A stretch of DNA of 64,000 nt, taken from NCBI RefSeq assembly GCF_034702125.1, contig NC_085871.1:34391248-34455247 (forward strand), in the 5' to 3' direction. The first letter of the stretch is position 1. Each line of letters opens with the position of its first letter. A program made the translations under genes and the position numbers. Below are positions 11,056 to 24,584 of this stretch, piece after piece. The notes below the pieces were generated by a model. It was not told the DNA's origin, did no database searches, and saw nothing but the letters and a program-made list of their open reading frames with translations. The DNA is from Engraulis encrasicolus. Its lineage: Eukaryota > Chordata > Actinopteri > Clupeiformes > Engraulidae.

Positions 11056-12970
11056 TATATCAATCAGTCCATGTGAAACAGTAAGTGAACATAATTTCAA
11101 TGTCTTGAAAAGACCAGCTACACCCTGTGCATCTGTGCAGTTTTGCCAATTTGGTAGCTCATGATGACCATAGGCTACTTTGTACACCTTTATGGACCTG
11201 CACATTTTACTAATACTTAAGCAAGCTACAACATCACAGCATTTGGGGGAAACACTTCAAAATTTGGATTTAGCCATTCTTAGCTGACAATTTCTGCTCT
11301 TGTGTTTAGGCTATTCTGTTACAAATGGCACCGTGTAGTCGAAATTAGTCCTCTACTGTGAGTCACAGCGTGGGGAAACAGCTTGCATTTAGCAGTAAAC
11401 CAACCTAGGTAACAGAATTCCTGCTTTACTGATGCATTCTGTTGCAAAAATCATGTCTGTTTTCACATTGACCCAAGGTGGCACAGCGCTATTGGACTCT
11501 CTTAACTGGACAAAAAGTCACCCTACATTTCCCTCGCGTTGCGATATGCACGTTGCATAGGCAGTGAGCCCTTGCGCTTATAGCTTTCACAATGTAGATT
11601 GTAGAACGATACGGAAGAACCGGTCGGTTTGCTGCTAGGGCAAGGTGTTATAAAGTAGCAAGGAACTAAGTTATATCCCACTGACTTGATTTGACGTAGA
11701 TGGGTCTTGGAACCCCTGTGTGACTGCCTCTCAGGCAAAGAAGGTGGATCTCTCAGGCAAAGGCAGGCTCTACGAAGTTGGCAAGACGTACAGTAGGCTA
11801 GTGCACATTAATCTCGCATCGCAACTGATCTTTGAATAGCATACACTTGCTAGTTGCTACCGTGGCATTCACTGACTAACTCCATCCAGTCGACTTTCCC
11901 CACATCCCATACATTTGAAGTGAAAAATGTATCATATCATATGTAGTCACATACAGATCATTGCACTCAGATTAAACGTGTTCTCTCACCAAAATGCTGG
12001 TTTGGTAGGTCGTGCTGTGCCGATTTCCCCCGTTCATTTTTCCTGTAAATGCAGACCGAGTTCAAATTAATGCCTCACTTTATAACGTAAGCTAACGTGG
12101 CATATTAGCATGGTGTCATAGCATAAAGTGCATTCAAGAGTAGGCGACCTAGCTAGTACTGTTACGACGACCGGACCGTCAATTCAAACCGCCTCACCAG
12201 GGATTCCGTTGCTGGAGTTCACATTCATTAAACAAAAAAAAGAGACCTCAGGCCGGCTTCCACATTGCGACTGCATGGAGGTCTCTAACATGAGAAGATA
12301 ATAGAATGTAGTAACGGAAGGTCACCTTTTACCTGACAAGGCTGGCGCCCAAATAGCATCTCGCTGTATCTCATCTTGAACATTTTTTGTGTTGCATTCA
12401 TTACTAATTCAACGCATGAAGTACAACAAATATATATGTATATTCAAACCCTCGTTCGGAAACACAGCACATCTACTGATATTTAGTAAAATATGAAACA
12501 AATAACACACAGAGCGCCAGATATGAAACGGCACGAGAGATTCTAGCTCTAGAGCTACGGAACGAGGAAACATCCAAACAGTACGGACGTGAAACACGCC
12601 ACAGTCAACCCAGTGAAAGCGTTTTAAAATAAATATCTTTTCAAACGAATAACAAGGGCACAAGGCGATAAAATATACGACTTTTTTTGAGACTTCACCT
12701 AGTAAATTAACACACTCCATTTGGGCCAGCAACAGGTTTGAAAATATCCTGAATTATTTGGGTAGACAGACAGTCCTCATAGCAACAACCTAGGCCTACA
12801 AGTTCAAGTTCAGCAAGCATGTGATTACTTCGACATTCAAATTCACGCGTGTTGCATAACCACGGAAATAATCATACAACAATGTGGAAAATAGACAGGC
12901 TACTTCCTCTGATGTGAAATGTCCGCCAAGGGTCTGTACGCCAGCTACATCCTAACCGTCATTCTGCCTA
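11056..12970. other. No gene seen
   Basis: This 1.9-kb stretch has only short open frames without recognisable domains and no clear repeat termini. Confidence 0.5.
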
Positions 12971-12974
12971 AAAA

Positions 12975-13164
12975 TACACTGTTTAACTGTAACGTGTAAA
13001 AAACATAGACTTAATGTAAATTGAATTCTCAAAAGGCATTAATTGACTGTAATTCATTTTCAATCCCACAATGCATTGCGGTATACAGTTGTTCCATGTA
13101 AAATGACAAAACAACAAGCATCTGTACTTTTTAACTGTAGTTACTACAATAATTCGTTACAGTG
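12975..13164 (-). mobile_element. EnSpm/CACTA-like right end (candidate)
   Basis: The terminus TTCGTTACAGTG is preceded by ACTGTAA-type subterminal motifs and CCCACAATGCATTGCGG, a sort of sequence I associate with fish EnSpm repeats. It is the inverted counterpart of 1310-1500. GGTAGTGG lies just outside both ends. Confidence 0.4.
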
Positions 13165-13449
13165 TAGGTAGGTAGTGGATCATAGTGAGTGATGAGGGTT
13201 TCATCTCAATATCCATCCTCCAGTCATTTCCTCTGTCCTCGAGCCTCTTGACTCTGTGTCACCCATCATGCCCTGGAGGAAACAAAGAAGGAATGAGGAG
13301 AGAGGATGGAGGAACACAGGCACCTCCTGCAGACCATCTTCCATGCAAAGATATCAAAAGTAGTAGATGTAAAAAAAAAAGAAGAAAAAAAGGGAAAAAA
13401 AAGGAAACACCATTTCCTTCTGTGGGATAGCTGGTATAACAGCGATGTA

Positions 13450-13760
13450 TTGTGCCAGTGTTGGGCTCACACCGGTTAGGGCGTCAGACTTGTAGCCCAG
13501 AGGTTGCTGTTTTCGACTCCCGTCCCGCCAGGTTGGTGGGGGGAGTAGTCAACCAGTGTTCTCCCCTATCCTCCTCCATGACTGAGGTACCCTGAACATG
13601 GTACCCTCCCACCGCACTGCTCCCTTGAGGCACCATTGAGTTCTGCCCCCTTGCACGGGTGAGGCATAGATGCAATTGCGTTGTGTGCAGTGTGCAGTGT
13701 TCACTTGTGTGCTGTGGAGTGCTGTCACAATGACAATGGGAGTTGGAGTTTCCCAATGGG
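13450..13760 (+). mobile_element. tRNA-derived SINE copy 1
   Basis: The head carries GGTTAGGGCGTCAGACTTG (A-box side) and a B-box-like GTTTTCGACTCCC. The body includes CCATGACTGAGGTACCCTGA and CCCCCTTGCACGGGTGAGGC. The second copy at 22230-22490 has the same order with a better A box (TGGCTAAACGG). An A-rich run precedes it at 13370-13406. Confidence 0.75.
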
Positions 13761-15120
13761 GCTCTCTTCTGACACCTCTGCTTCTACGTGTCACATGACC
13801 TTCCTCCTCAATCTTCTCCTCCTTCTCACTGTTCGAAACATTCTCAAGGATACAGAGCCTTGAGACACAAGGTCAGAGGAAGCAACCGGAGGAAGGGATT
13901 AATATGAACACCAAGGGTCCACACCCCCCCGGCGAGGTGTGGATAAATATGTAACACCTCTGCAGAATTGAATAGCTTTCTGTCATATTTCACCTGATAA
14001 TGCCGTTATCTCCCTACTCACTCAAATCCCATTCTCACCTCTTAATAGTGTGATGTGCTCTTCTCTTTCCACAAGGTGAAATTTACTAGAAGAGTAGAAG
14101 AAGACGAGTGTCTGTTCAAGGTTGTGATCTGCTCTGCCCTTTCTCAGACATTATGAATGACAAGCTGCTTGTGCACATGTAAGATACAAGATCTCTGAGG
14201 GTACACAATGAGGGAATACTTGCATACGTCATATTTTTCTCTCTTCTGAAACTTTTATAGTGCATTAAGAAAAAAGAAATGAAATGGAAGGTTAGCTGTG
14301 AAGTGTCCACCCATCTCCCTCCTTTTGCCGTGTAAATGATTTCACTCCTATTCATTTAATGGGATGTTTTAAAGGTCAGTGCTGTGAAATGGTTGCCTGG
14401 CTCTTGCCCGACCTGTAATTCCGTGCAGCTTCGTGAGCTCCACTACTAAGTCTGGGAGAGCATGCATTGGCTCCGCATTCAGACAGCATGGCAAGTAACA
14501 ATAGTCCTTAATAAGACTTGTTAGTAATTGATTGTGCATTAAGAACAGTACTGTACATCAGAGAAGTACCATACTGACTTAAAGCCAGAGGTATTTCTCA
14601 CCACTTTGAAATATGTTTTGGCCCATCCACCAAAGGGATTAAACCATGTTCCTACTAGTTATCCTGGCTCTGATATAGGCAAACAGAGATATCAAGAATG
14701 AAGGTATCAAATGCCATTGTTTTTTTGTAACATGCTTTTCATCTTTTGACTTACTACATGTACAGTATCTTCTTTTCTTATTTGTTGGTCTCATTTGCCG
14801 ATGTCTCATGCTGGCTTATCAGCTACAACTGTAAATATTTCTTTATGTCTGGCTAGTAAAATTTGAAATGTTCCCCTCTGCCATACTCACATACAAGACA
14901 CTAAAGGGGCATTGCACTGGTGTAGTAATTTTCAAAGTATCCTTCATGCATGCCGGCATTGTGGGGAACGCTGAGCCAGGAAGAGGAGGTCTCGGTTTAA
15001 CAAGTAGCCGTCCAGCCTGGAGGAGTGCCTCTGTGCCAGCACGGAGGAAGAGGGTGGTGGCGGAAGTGCGGCGTCAGCTTTTTTGCTAATTGCCACGCCC
15101 ACTATAGGCTAAATCTCACC
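13761..15120. other. No gene seen
   Basis: This is non-coding sequence with a C-run near 13925 and several AT-rich stretches. Nothing recognisable was found. Confidence 0.5.
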
Positions 15121-15122
15121 AA

Positions 15123-15245
15123 ATATGGTGTGCATTCTTTGGAGAGGGTGCAGGAGTGAGGCGAGCGACGGAAGTAATTGACTTTGTATTGAGCGACAAA
15201 AGCGATTTGGGCGACTTGCATTGAGGTCAGCTCAAGACGCCTTCA
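15123..15245. mobile_element. Repeat fragment related to 44137-44517
   Basis: It shares GGAAGTAATTGACTTTGTAT and the surrounding GA-rich, gcgac-rich context with the element in intron 5 of the TRIM gene. The ends are not clear here. Confidence 0.45.
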
Positions 15246-15367
15246 TGAAGGCCTAAAGATGTTTTTTTTGTCCCTCCCCTTTCAAATCAAACCGTGATTG
15301 GTCAATTTTTCCATCACTCTCCAAACCAAAACACACAGCTTGGCCTTTGTGAAGTCCTGACCAGTTA

Positions 15368-16224
15368 CAGTTTTTCTCGATTGCTTACACACAATTTTCG
15401 GAATCAGGTCTCGAATTCTCAAAACTCTACACACAAGTCCCCAAAACTCATACACAACGGGCAAAACTCCTCACTACCACTGAAAAATGCACGTCTTGTC
15501 TCAAAATGTACTCTCTTCTAAAAAGGCAATTTTGTTCTAAAATGACACACACTAGCAGTAATTTTAATCCACACTAATATGAGCCATTGAACACTAATGG
15601 TCATATAGTAAAACACACAGCTTGACACGCAGTAGAAACATATTTTGTTCAGAGTTTCTCTACTGAAGAGGGTATCTTTCTGTTGTAAAACACTGAAATA
15701 TTGTTTTCAGACTCAGAGTTTACATATTTTTCTGACATCGAAAAGTAATTCACTAATTTGCTGTAAAATATTGAGTAACCACATGAAAGTGATCTCTTGT
15801 ATTACATATTTTGGAAATAAAAAACTAAACAAATGTGTGTGCTCACTGCATCCACTCATGTTTTCATCAACATCACATGCAATGTGTGTCTTTATGGGGT
15901 GATGATTTCAGATTGTAAACAGATATGAAGACAGTTTGTCCATGTGATGAGGAAGTGAACATAGTATGGCAGTTGATTTCAGTATTTTGAATGACATTGT
16001 GTTCCATGCGACAACCAGGAATTTTCTTCATGAAAATTGTGTCTAATCCAGAGAATTGTGTGTACTGTTTCGAAAAGAGTGTGCTTTAAAACGGAAATAC
16101 GAGTGTAAAGAAGGAATTGTGTTTATTGTTCAGTGATGGTTAGGGGAGTTGGGAAATGGGTGAGATGTTTCCAGAATTGTGTGTGAAGTACCAGAAATTG
16201 TGTGGAAGCAATCGAGAAAAACTG
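15368..16224 (+). mobile_element. Tc1/mariner-like MITE, copy 1
   Basis: The tips are CAGTTTTTCTCGATTGCTTA and its inverse GCAATCGAGAAAAACTG, flanked by TA at 15366-15367 and 16225-16226. The 857-bp body has no transposase frame. The CAG tip with TA duplication suits the Tc1/mariner superfamily, but the assignment is inferred. Confidence 0.7.
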
Positions 16225-16238
16225 TAATGAGCCAGTTA

Positions 16239-17951
16239 CAGTTTTTCTCGACTGCTTACACACATTTTTCGGAATCAGTTCTCGAATTCTCAAAACTCTA
16301 GACACAAATCTCCAAACCTCACACACAACGGGCAAAACTCCTCACTGCCTATGAAAAATGCACGTCTTGTCTCAAAACAATATACTCTCTTCTGAAAAGG
16401 TCATTTTGTTCTCAAATGACACACACAAGCAGTCATTTTACAGTTTTTCTCGATTGCTTATACACAATTTCTGGTACTTCACACACAATTCTCGGAACAT
16501 CTCACCCATTTCCCAACTCCCCTAACCAATGTCACCGAACACTAAACACAATTCCTTCTTTACACTCACATTTCAGTTTTAAAGCACACTCTTTTCAAAC
16601 CACTACACACAATTCTCTGGATTACACACAATTTCCATGAAGAAAAACCCTGGTTGTCGCATTGAACACACTGTCATTCAAAATACTAAAATCAACTGCC
16701 ATACTAAGTTCACTTCCTCATCACATGGCCAAACTATCTTCATACCGGTTTACAATCTGAAATCATCACCCCATAAGGACACACATTGCATGTCATATTG
16801 ATGAAAAATGAGTGGATGCAAGGAGAAAACACATTTGTTTAGTTTTTGAACTCAAAAATATGTTATACAACACATCACTTTCATGTGGTTACCCAATATT
16901 TTACAATAAATTACTGCAATTTTTTAAATGTCAGAGAAATATGTAAAATTCATACACATCTGTGTACTCCGAATCTAAAAACAACATTTCAGTATTTTAC
17001 TACAGAAAATACCCTCTTTAGTAAGTAGAACACTGAAGAAAATAAGTTTCTACTGTGTTTCAAGTTGAGTATAGAGTTTTACCTTGTGCATATTAGTGTT
17101 CAATGGTTCACATAAGAGTGTATTAAAATGACTGCTTGTGTGTGTCATTTGAGAACAAAATGAGCTTTTTAGAAGAGAGTACATTGTTTTGAGACAAGAC
17201 GTGCATTTTTCAGAGGTAGTGAGGAGTTTTGCCCGTTGTGTGTGAGGTTTGGAGATTTGTGTGTAAAGTTTTGAGAATTCGAGAACTGATTCCGAAAAAT
17301 GTGTGTAAGCAATCGAGAAAAACTGTAATACACTCTTTTGTGAACCATTCAGTGTTCTTCAGTGTTCTACTAAAGAGGATATTTTTCTGTAGTAAAATAC
17401 TGAAATATTGTTTTTAGACTTGGAGTACACAGATGTGTATATATTTTACATATTTTTCTGACATTTAAAAAATTGCACTAATTTATTGTAAAATATTGGG
17501 TAACCACATGAAAGTGATGTCTTGTATAACATATTTTTGAGTCCAAAAACTAAACAAATGTGTTTTCTCCTTGCATCCACTCATTTTTCATCAATATGAC
17601 ATACAATGTGTGTCCTTATGGGGTGATGATTTCAGATTGTAAACCGGTATGAAGAGAGTTTGCCCATGTGATGAGGAAGTGAACTTAGTATGGCAGTTGA
17701 TTTTAGTATTTTGAATGACAGTGTGTTCAATGCGACAACCAGGGTTTTTCTTCATGAAAATTGTGTGTAATCCAGAGAATTGTGTGTAGTGGTTTGAAAA
17801 GAGTGTGTTTTAAAACTGAAATGTGAGTGTAAAGAAGGAATTGTGTTTAGTGTTCAGTGACATTTGTTAGGGGAGTTGGGAAATGGGTGAGATGTTCCGA
17901 GAATTGTGTGTGAAGTACCAGAAATAGTGTGTAAGCAATCGAGAAAAACTG
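16239..17951 (+). mobile_element. Tc1/mariner-like MITE, copy 2, interrupted by copy 3
   Basis: The left part is 16239-16440 and the right part 17328-17951. Together they match copy 1 end to end. The break falls at a TA inside the body, where copy 3 was inserted in reverse orientation. TA flanks lie at 16237-16238 and 17952-17953. Confidence 0.75.
16441..17325 (-). mobile_element. Tc1/mariner-like MITE, copy 3, nested in copy 2
   Basis: An 885-bp full-length reverse-oriented copy has matching inverted tips and TA on each side (16439-16440, 17326-17327). Removing it with one TA restores a sequence parallel to the uninterrupted copies, which proves the order of insertion. Confidence 0.8.
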
Positions 17952-18264
17952 TAATCTTGCTTCGATAGAGATAGACTATTCTGATTGGATAGTATGTTTC
18001 AGGGCAGTAACCCTTTCATTGCTGATGTGAATTTGACAGTAAACTTCACTTTGGAACACAGATTAGTGAAAATTTTGTAATAAATGTATTGTATTAAATT
18101 AAATGAGAGTGAGGAGTTTTTATGTATTCATATAGCCTATTATGTAATATATTTTTTGTTCTGAAATTTTTAAGGCGTTCTCTGAAGGCGTAGAAGGCTC
18201 TGAGGGTTCCCGACTGATCTTTAGCGATGAGTGCAGTGACTCTTGAGAGGGTATGGTATTTGTG

Positions 18265-18440
18265 AGCAGTTGTGCCCTAACGGTTAGGGAGGGAGGTCTT
18301 GCAATCGCAGGCTGACGTCTTTGGAATACTTGAATCCTGCATTAGAAGAGATAGTTAAAGTGGTCTTGAACAAGTCATTAAATACCACGTTGTTCCAGCG
18401 ACTGTGCACTTTTACCTACATAAATAACTGTATGTTGTTT
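18265..18440 (+). mobile_element. Degenerate tRNA-derived SINE
   Basis: CCTAACGGTTAGGGAGG resembles a tRNA A-box region. The downstream CTTGAACAAGTCATTAAATA and TTGTTCCAGCGACTGT resemble the conserved body of common fish SINEs. The B box is decayed. Between 18441 and 19005 I see no gene. Confidence 0.5.
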
Positions 18441-19435
18441 CGTACAAAACCACTTGCTAATTATAGCGTAGTAGAATAATACAGACTGATTACCACACCA
18501 CATGCATAGTGTGAGTCATATTTTAATGACAAGGCCTACAGCCTGTGGCTCCACCGTGAGCCTCTTTTCTCCGTGCGACACAGCGTAAAATTATGGCATT
18601 TCGAAATATTAGACTGGTATTATGGCTAATCTATCAGAACTACTTCCCACATAAGACTCTGTAATGTGATGTTAATATGGAGGATAAGACAAGTTAACTC
18701 CACCTCTAAAGGAGAGAGTTTAAAGTTTGAACGCAATGTTCAGCTCTCATTTTCAGGAACATGCATGATTAATGAAACTATATTCACCATACTAAATCTG
18801 AATATTGCGTCTGGCAGAGACCATGCATTAATTACCATGGCAACGCGAAGCTTGATATTCAACTTTGATGGTGGGAGGGAGAGGGAGGGCAAAAAACATG
18901 GATTCATTCTTCAGAAAATATGGACTGAATTAACTGAATATCCCCCCTGATTAGGAAAGGAACTAAGCAAAGTTTATCCACCAAATTTCATCTTGGCACC
19001 TGTGTCGTCTGTGTGTGTGTGTGCGTGCATGCATGCGTGCGTGCATCTGTGTCTGTGTGTCTGTGTGTGTGTGTTATATGAATTATAAATCCCCCTAAGA
19101 TTTGTGAGGATGCATATGGAAATGACCTTATTTCAGACATGTCTTTTTTCCTGTTTGGTTAGCCTATTTATTTATTTGTTTATCTATTTTGTTGTTGTTT
19201 ACTTACACACTACATACTGTGATCACAGTTCTAAGCTGCTTAGCAACAGTAATTACAGCATGTCAAAATAAACAAGAAAACATTAATCCTACCTTCAAGG
19301 CACTTTAGACTAACGCCTTACATGCGCTAAAATAGAACTCAAAGTAAACTTCAAACAAAGCTGTGTTTGTTCACCATATGTTCATCAGATACTTTGGCAG
19401 GGATTTTTTTTAACGTCTGTCGAGTTATATAACTG

Positions 19436-19467
19436 TTCCTGTGTGTGTGCGTGTGCGTGTGCGTGTG

Positions 19468-19505
<38 letters not shown>

Positions 19506-19735
19506 TGTGTGTGTGTCTGTGTGAGAGTATGAGTATGTTTTTTATGTGTATGCGTGTGTGTGTGTGAGTGTGTTTGAGTGTGCTGTGGGTGTGTGCGTGA
19601 GTGTGTTTGAGTGTGCTGTGGGTGTGTGCGTGAGTGTGTTTGAGTGTGTAGTGGGTGTGTGCGTGAGTGTGTTTGAGTGTGTAGTGGGTGTTTGCGTGAG
19701 TGTGTTTGAGTGTGTAGTGGGTGTGTGTGCCATAA
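19436..19735. repeat. (GT)n tract and 33-bp minisatellite
   Basis: A GT/GC-rich run is followed at about 19560-19728 by five tandem 33-bp units of the type GTGAGTGTGTTTGAGTGTG with a short variable end. A smaller GT run lies at 19010-19075. The periodic open frames here are repeat artefacts. Confidence 0.9.
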
Positions 19736-19967
19736 GCTGGGGGTCCTGACTGCATTAGCGCTGGCTGGGATGTGGTGGTGCGTCCAGATGCCCGGAGCAC
19801 TGGTACTGCGGGCCCCTGAAGCCTGCACTAATAAGGTGCGGTGGTGCCCTCATGTCGGGCAGTCGAGCAGACAGACGAGGTGAGGGCAAGATGGCTCGAC
19901 CTCTGCCCACCCAAACACTCACACACATGCATACAAACAAACACACAAACTCAAATATAAGAACAGA

Positions 19968-20035
19968 GACACACACACACACAGACACACACACACACAC
20001 ACACATTCTGTTTCTCACACATACACAACCGCGCG

Positions 20036-20096
<61 letters not shown>

Positions 20097-20120
20097 TTCT
20101 GTTTCTCACACACACGCAAC

Positions 20121-20160
<40 letters not shown>

Positions 20161-20342
20161 TGGCGAGGACAAAACAAGCTGGCCTCTCACCTTCCGTATC
20201 AGACCCCTGGATACCAGCAAGCAAACAACTGAGAGGACACTGAAACACACACACACACACACACACAAGCACACACTCAGACACACACACACACGCACAC
20301 ACACACACACACAAGCACTCAAGCACACACTCAGACACACAC
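19968..20342. repeat. (CA)n microsatellite field
   Basis: Several long CA runs are broken by TTCTGTTTCTCACACA spacers. With the GT field at 19436-19735 they make a loose inverted arrangement around ~230 bp of unique sequence. Confidence 0.95.
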
Positions 20343-20349
20343 ACGCAAG

Positions 20350-20887
20350 CAGTGTTAATTTTGTCAGCTTTTTTTTATTTAGTCGTAGTCTTAGTCACAA
20401 TGACGAAAATCAATTTTAGTCTTAGTCATATTTTAGTCATTGCCTTCCCAATTTAGTCTTAGTCTTAGTCTAAATGACGAAAATCAATTTTAGTCTTAGT
20501 CATTTTTTAGTCATTTTCGTCATTTTAGTCAACAATGTACATTACAGAACTTCTCCACACACTTTTAACATATATCATTGACTGTACAGAAAAAACCTTC
20601 TCCGCACACTGCTTCTCTTTTTAACATAATCACACTGTACAGAATAAAACTTCTTCACACACTGGTTCTCTTTTTCTCTATTTTATTTAAGACCAGTGTT
20701 AATTTCGTCAGCTTTTTAAAATTTAGTCTTAGTCTTAGTCACAATGACGAAAATCAATTTTAGTCTTAGTCATATTTTAGTCATTGCCTTACCAATTTAG
20801 TCTTAGTCTTAGTCTAAATGACGAAAATCAAAAAAGGGCATTGACGAAATATTTTAGTCATAGTCATGGTTGACGAAATTAACACTG
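20350..20887. mobile_element. hAT-like MITE, dimeric, with 8-bp target duplication
   Basis: The tips are CAGTGTTAATTTTGTCA and TGACGAAATTAACACTG. The perfect 8-bp duplication CACGCAAG flanks it at 20342-20349 and 20888-20895. A second internal left tip, CAGTGTTAATTTCGTCAG, begins near 20694. The body is rich in TTAGTCTTAGTC motifs. The length and duplication size fit a non-autonomous hAT element in which two copies are fused head to tail. Confidence 0.8.
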
Positions 20888-20996
20888 CACGCAAGCACAC
20901 ACTCAGGCAGACGGACACAGATGGAATGTACAGTAATCCATATAATGAATCGTGGGGAGAGATGGGAGATGAGTAAACAGAACAAAAGATATTGAG

Positions 20997-20998
<2 letters not shown>

Positions 20999-21060
<62 letters not shown>
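20999..21060. repeat. (GA)n microsatellite
   Basis: A pure GA run within a wider purine-rich stretch that extends to about 21130. Confidence 0.95.
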
Positions 21061-21062
<2 letters not shown>

Positions 21063-21432
21063 AGAGAAAGAGAGCTTTCTGATAGAGAGATTTCTTATTG
21101 GGAGAAAAGAGGGAGAGGGAGAGGGAGAGATGAAGCAAGCAGACTGGCCCTGGTCGGTGCTGGTGTCATGGGGCTGGACTGATAATCTGACACGCAGGGC
21201 ATTTTCCCAGTGGGCTGAGGGTCCTCAAGGGCCAATGCTGGTCTTTTTTTGTTTGTTTGTATGTTTGTTTCATTTGCTGATGATCTTTATAATATAGTAG
21301 TAGACAGAATGGATCATTGAATAATGTAAAGCAGGGGCGGCTGTGTGAGGGGCTGATCTTTGGCACACAAAAAACTGCCCGTGCTTGTTTTCGGCCCCAG
21401 TCCAGCCCCGGCTGGTGTTACCATGAGCAGGG

Positions 21433-21589
21433 CCCGCCGACAGTGGGGGACAAAGGGATATGTTGTCCCGGGCCCAGGGAGATAGGGGGTCCAGAATTGG
21501 GTCCCCATTACATTGTATGTATTGGGTAGGGGGTCCTTTCTGATGACTTTGTCCCGGGCCCAGCAAAAGCTGTCAGCGGCCCTGCCATG
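21433..21589 (+). mobile_element. Short MITE with CAGGGCC ends
   Basis: The left end AGGGCCCGCCGACAG and right end CTGTCAGCGGCCCTG are inverted repeats around two internal GTCCCGGGCCCAG motifs. It is the better-kept relative of 183-325. Confidence 0.65.
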
Positions 21590-21642
21590 AGATAGATAGG
21601 GAGAAAATGCACTGTAATGTAATGGGAAGTGGGGCGGTAGTA

Positions 21643-21752
<110 letters not shown>

Positions 21753-22229
21753 CGAGGAGAGGGAGAGAGATGAAGCAATATAAACGGAGAGAGAGAGATG
21801 GTTGGAAAAAGAGTCTGATGCAGATGGACGGAGAAAGGGGTTGAGAAAGGAAGAAAAGAGGACATTGGTCTGAAGATAAGAAATTAGGATGGGAGCAGGA
21901 GAGAATACAGTGCGGTACAGACAGAGGAATGGTGTGAATGTATGGAGGGAGAGAAAGAGAGAGACTGAGGTAGATGAAAGGAGAAGAAAAACAGAGAGAG
22001 AGAGAGAGCAGTCGACAGAATAGAGGATACAGAGGAATAGAGAGGGAGAAGTAAGATGACAGGAGTGGGATGGAGGGCAAGAGAGGGAGAGAGAAGGAAA
22101 GAGAGATATCTGTTTTCGGCTCCATCCATGTAAAGCTTATATAACAGCAAGGCCATTATGGTTTTCCGGTGTTCTGTCGAAATCTGTCATTTCATCGAGA
22201 TGAGCTACCAGTAGGCGGTCACAGTCATG

Positions 22230-22490
22230 GGCAGTCATGGCTAAACGGTTAGGGTGTCAGACTTGTTGCTCAAAGGTTGCCGGTTTGACTTCCGACCCGC
22301 CAGGTTGGTGGGGGGAGTAAGTAACAGTGCTCTGCCCCATCCTCCTCCATGACTGAGGTACCCTGAGCATGGTACCGTCCCGCCATTGGGGGCTGCCCCC
22401 TTGCACGGGTGAGGCATAAATGCAAGTTTGCAGTGTTCACTTGTGTGCTGTGTCACAATGACAATGGGAGTTTCTCAGAGTTTCTCAGAT
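22230..22490 (+). mobile_element. tRNA-derived SINE copy 2
   Basis: TGGCTAAACGG fits a Pol III A box and GGTTTGACTTCC a B box at tRNA-like spacing. The body matches the copy at 13450-13760, including GGTACCCTGAGCATGGTACC and TGACAATGGGAGTT. Confidence 0.8.
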
Positions 22491-22507
22491 GGGCTTACAT
22501 TGCCCTG

Positions 22508-22556
22508 CACACTGAAGAAGGCACACGCCGAAACGCGTCTGTGCAATAAAAAACAC
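22508..22556 (+). other. Hairpin motif GAAGG-stem-GAAACG followed by AATAAA
   Basis: The sequence TGAAGAAGGCACACGCCGAA forms a small GGC/GCC stem and continues with ACGCGTCTGTGCAATAAA. The same layout with different stem bases occurs at 5600-5642 and 55567-55633. See findings. Confidence 0.45.
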
Positions 22557-22741
22557 TACTATGCAAGGTGCGTCCTCCTTCTTGAAACATTGAATTTGAA
22601 ATTTGGGCCAGCACCCTCAGAAATGTATTAAATAATTAAGAGTGACGCCTGCTCCAAGAAGAAAAAAAACTTACATTGCCCTGACCATAACCCTAACTTC
22701 TAATCACCCCCCCAAGGCCCCCCAGCCCCCCCCCGCCTCCC

Positions 22742-23545
<804 letters not shown>

Positions 23546-24099
23546 GTATGCGCCCATATTCTCTTCTCCACATATACTACTCAATAATGGTCTCGGGTGC
23601 ACTAGAGCGATGAAGAGGAAGCCGGAAAAAAACAAGAAGCTCCCTATTTCAACCCGACTGCTGCTGCTGGAATGCGTTTAAATACGAAGTTACCTCTTTA
23701 CCTCTCCCCACTGAATCGCAACACTGTGCGGACTCCGTAAAATATCCAATCATGGCAATCACTACAATCAATAAGGCTATTATGCCCCAACGACATGGCT
23801 GCTGATAAAAGCGTCGGCCCCAAACATTCAATGGGGGGGGGGAAGCACGACCTTCAGCAGGACCCCCTATCGTGTGAGCTGTGACCACCAACAAAACAAT
23901 TATCCCGCCTCGTTTCCCGCACAGCGCTCCGCTCCGGCCATACATCATTGTTTATCAAAATCGAAGAGCACCAGCACTTTATATTGACCGGCCGCGGGAC
24001 CAGGCCCCCCACTGGAGCCGATCGAAGGCTGATTAGGGCTCTGCTTTTAAAATCCCTCCCTCCCTCCTCCACTCTAATCCATTCATCCCTCTGTCTTTA
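23546..24099. other. No gene seen
   Basis: This is more balanced, CpG-containing sequence with no recognisable domain or splice-supported exon. Confidence 0.45.
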
Positions 24100-24218
24100 C
24101 CTCTCTCTCTCTCTCTCCTTCTCTATCTTTTTTGTCTTGCTTGCTTTCTCATTCAGTCTATTTTTTTCTGTCTCTCTATCTCTTACTTAATCTTGCTCTC
24201 TCTGTATCTTCCCCCCTT

Positions 24219-24310
<92 letters not shown>

Positions 24311-24312
24311 CC
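24100..24312. repeat. (CT)n microsatellite
   Basis: An interrupted CT tract, pure from about 24220 to 24307. Confidence 0.95.
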
Positions 24313-24584
24313 CCCTTCTCTCTCCCTCTCTGACCCATTCTCATCCTACTCCATGCCCCTCTTCTCCACTCCAACCCCAGCCAGCCCAAGGAGTCTATGT
24401 GAGGATTGCCATGACAAAGACATCATACACCATGAACAGAGTCAAGAGATCAAATCCACAAGCCTTCTTCTTGATTGTCAACCCAATATTGTAATGTGTT
24501 TGAGTGTGTGTGTATGTGTACTCTGCATGCGCTATACAACATTGTAACTGAGTTTTTCTATGTAGGTCTAACAGAGGTGTTCCT

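Noticed and set aside
18666..18950. 94-residue plus-strand frame
   Set aside because: No recognisable domain or splice context, and the composition is like surrounding non-coding DNA.
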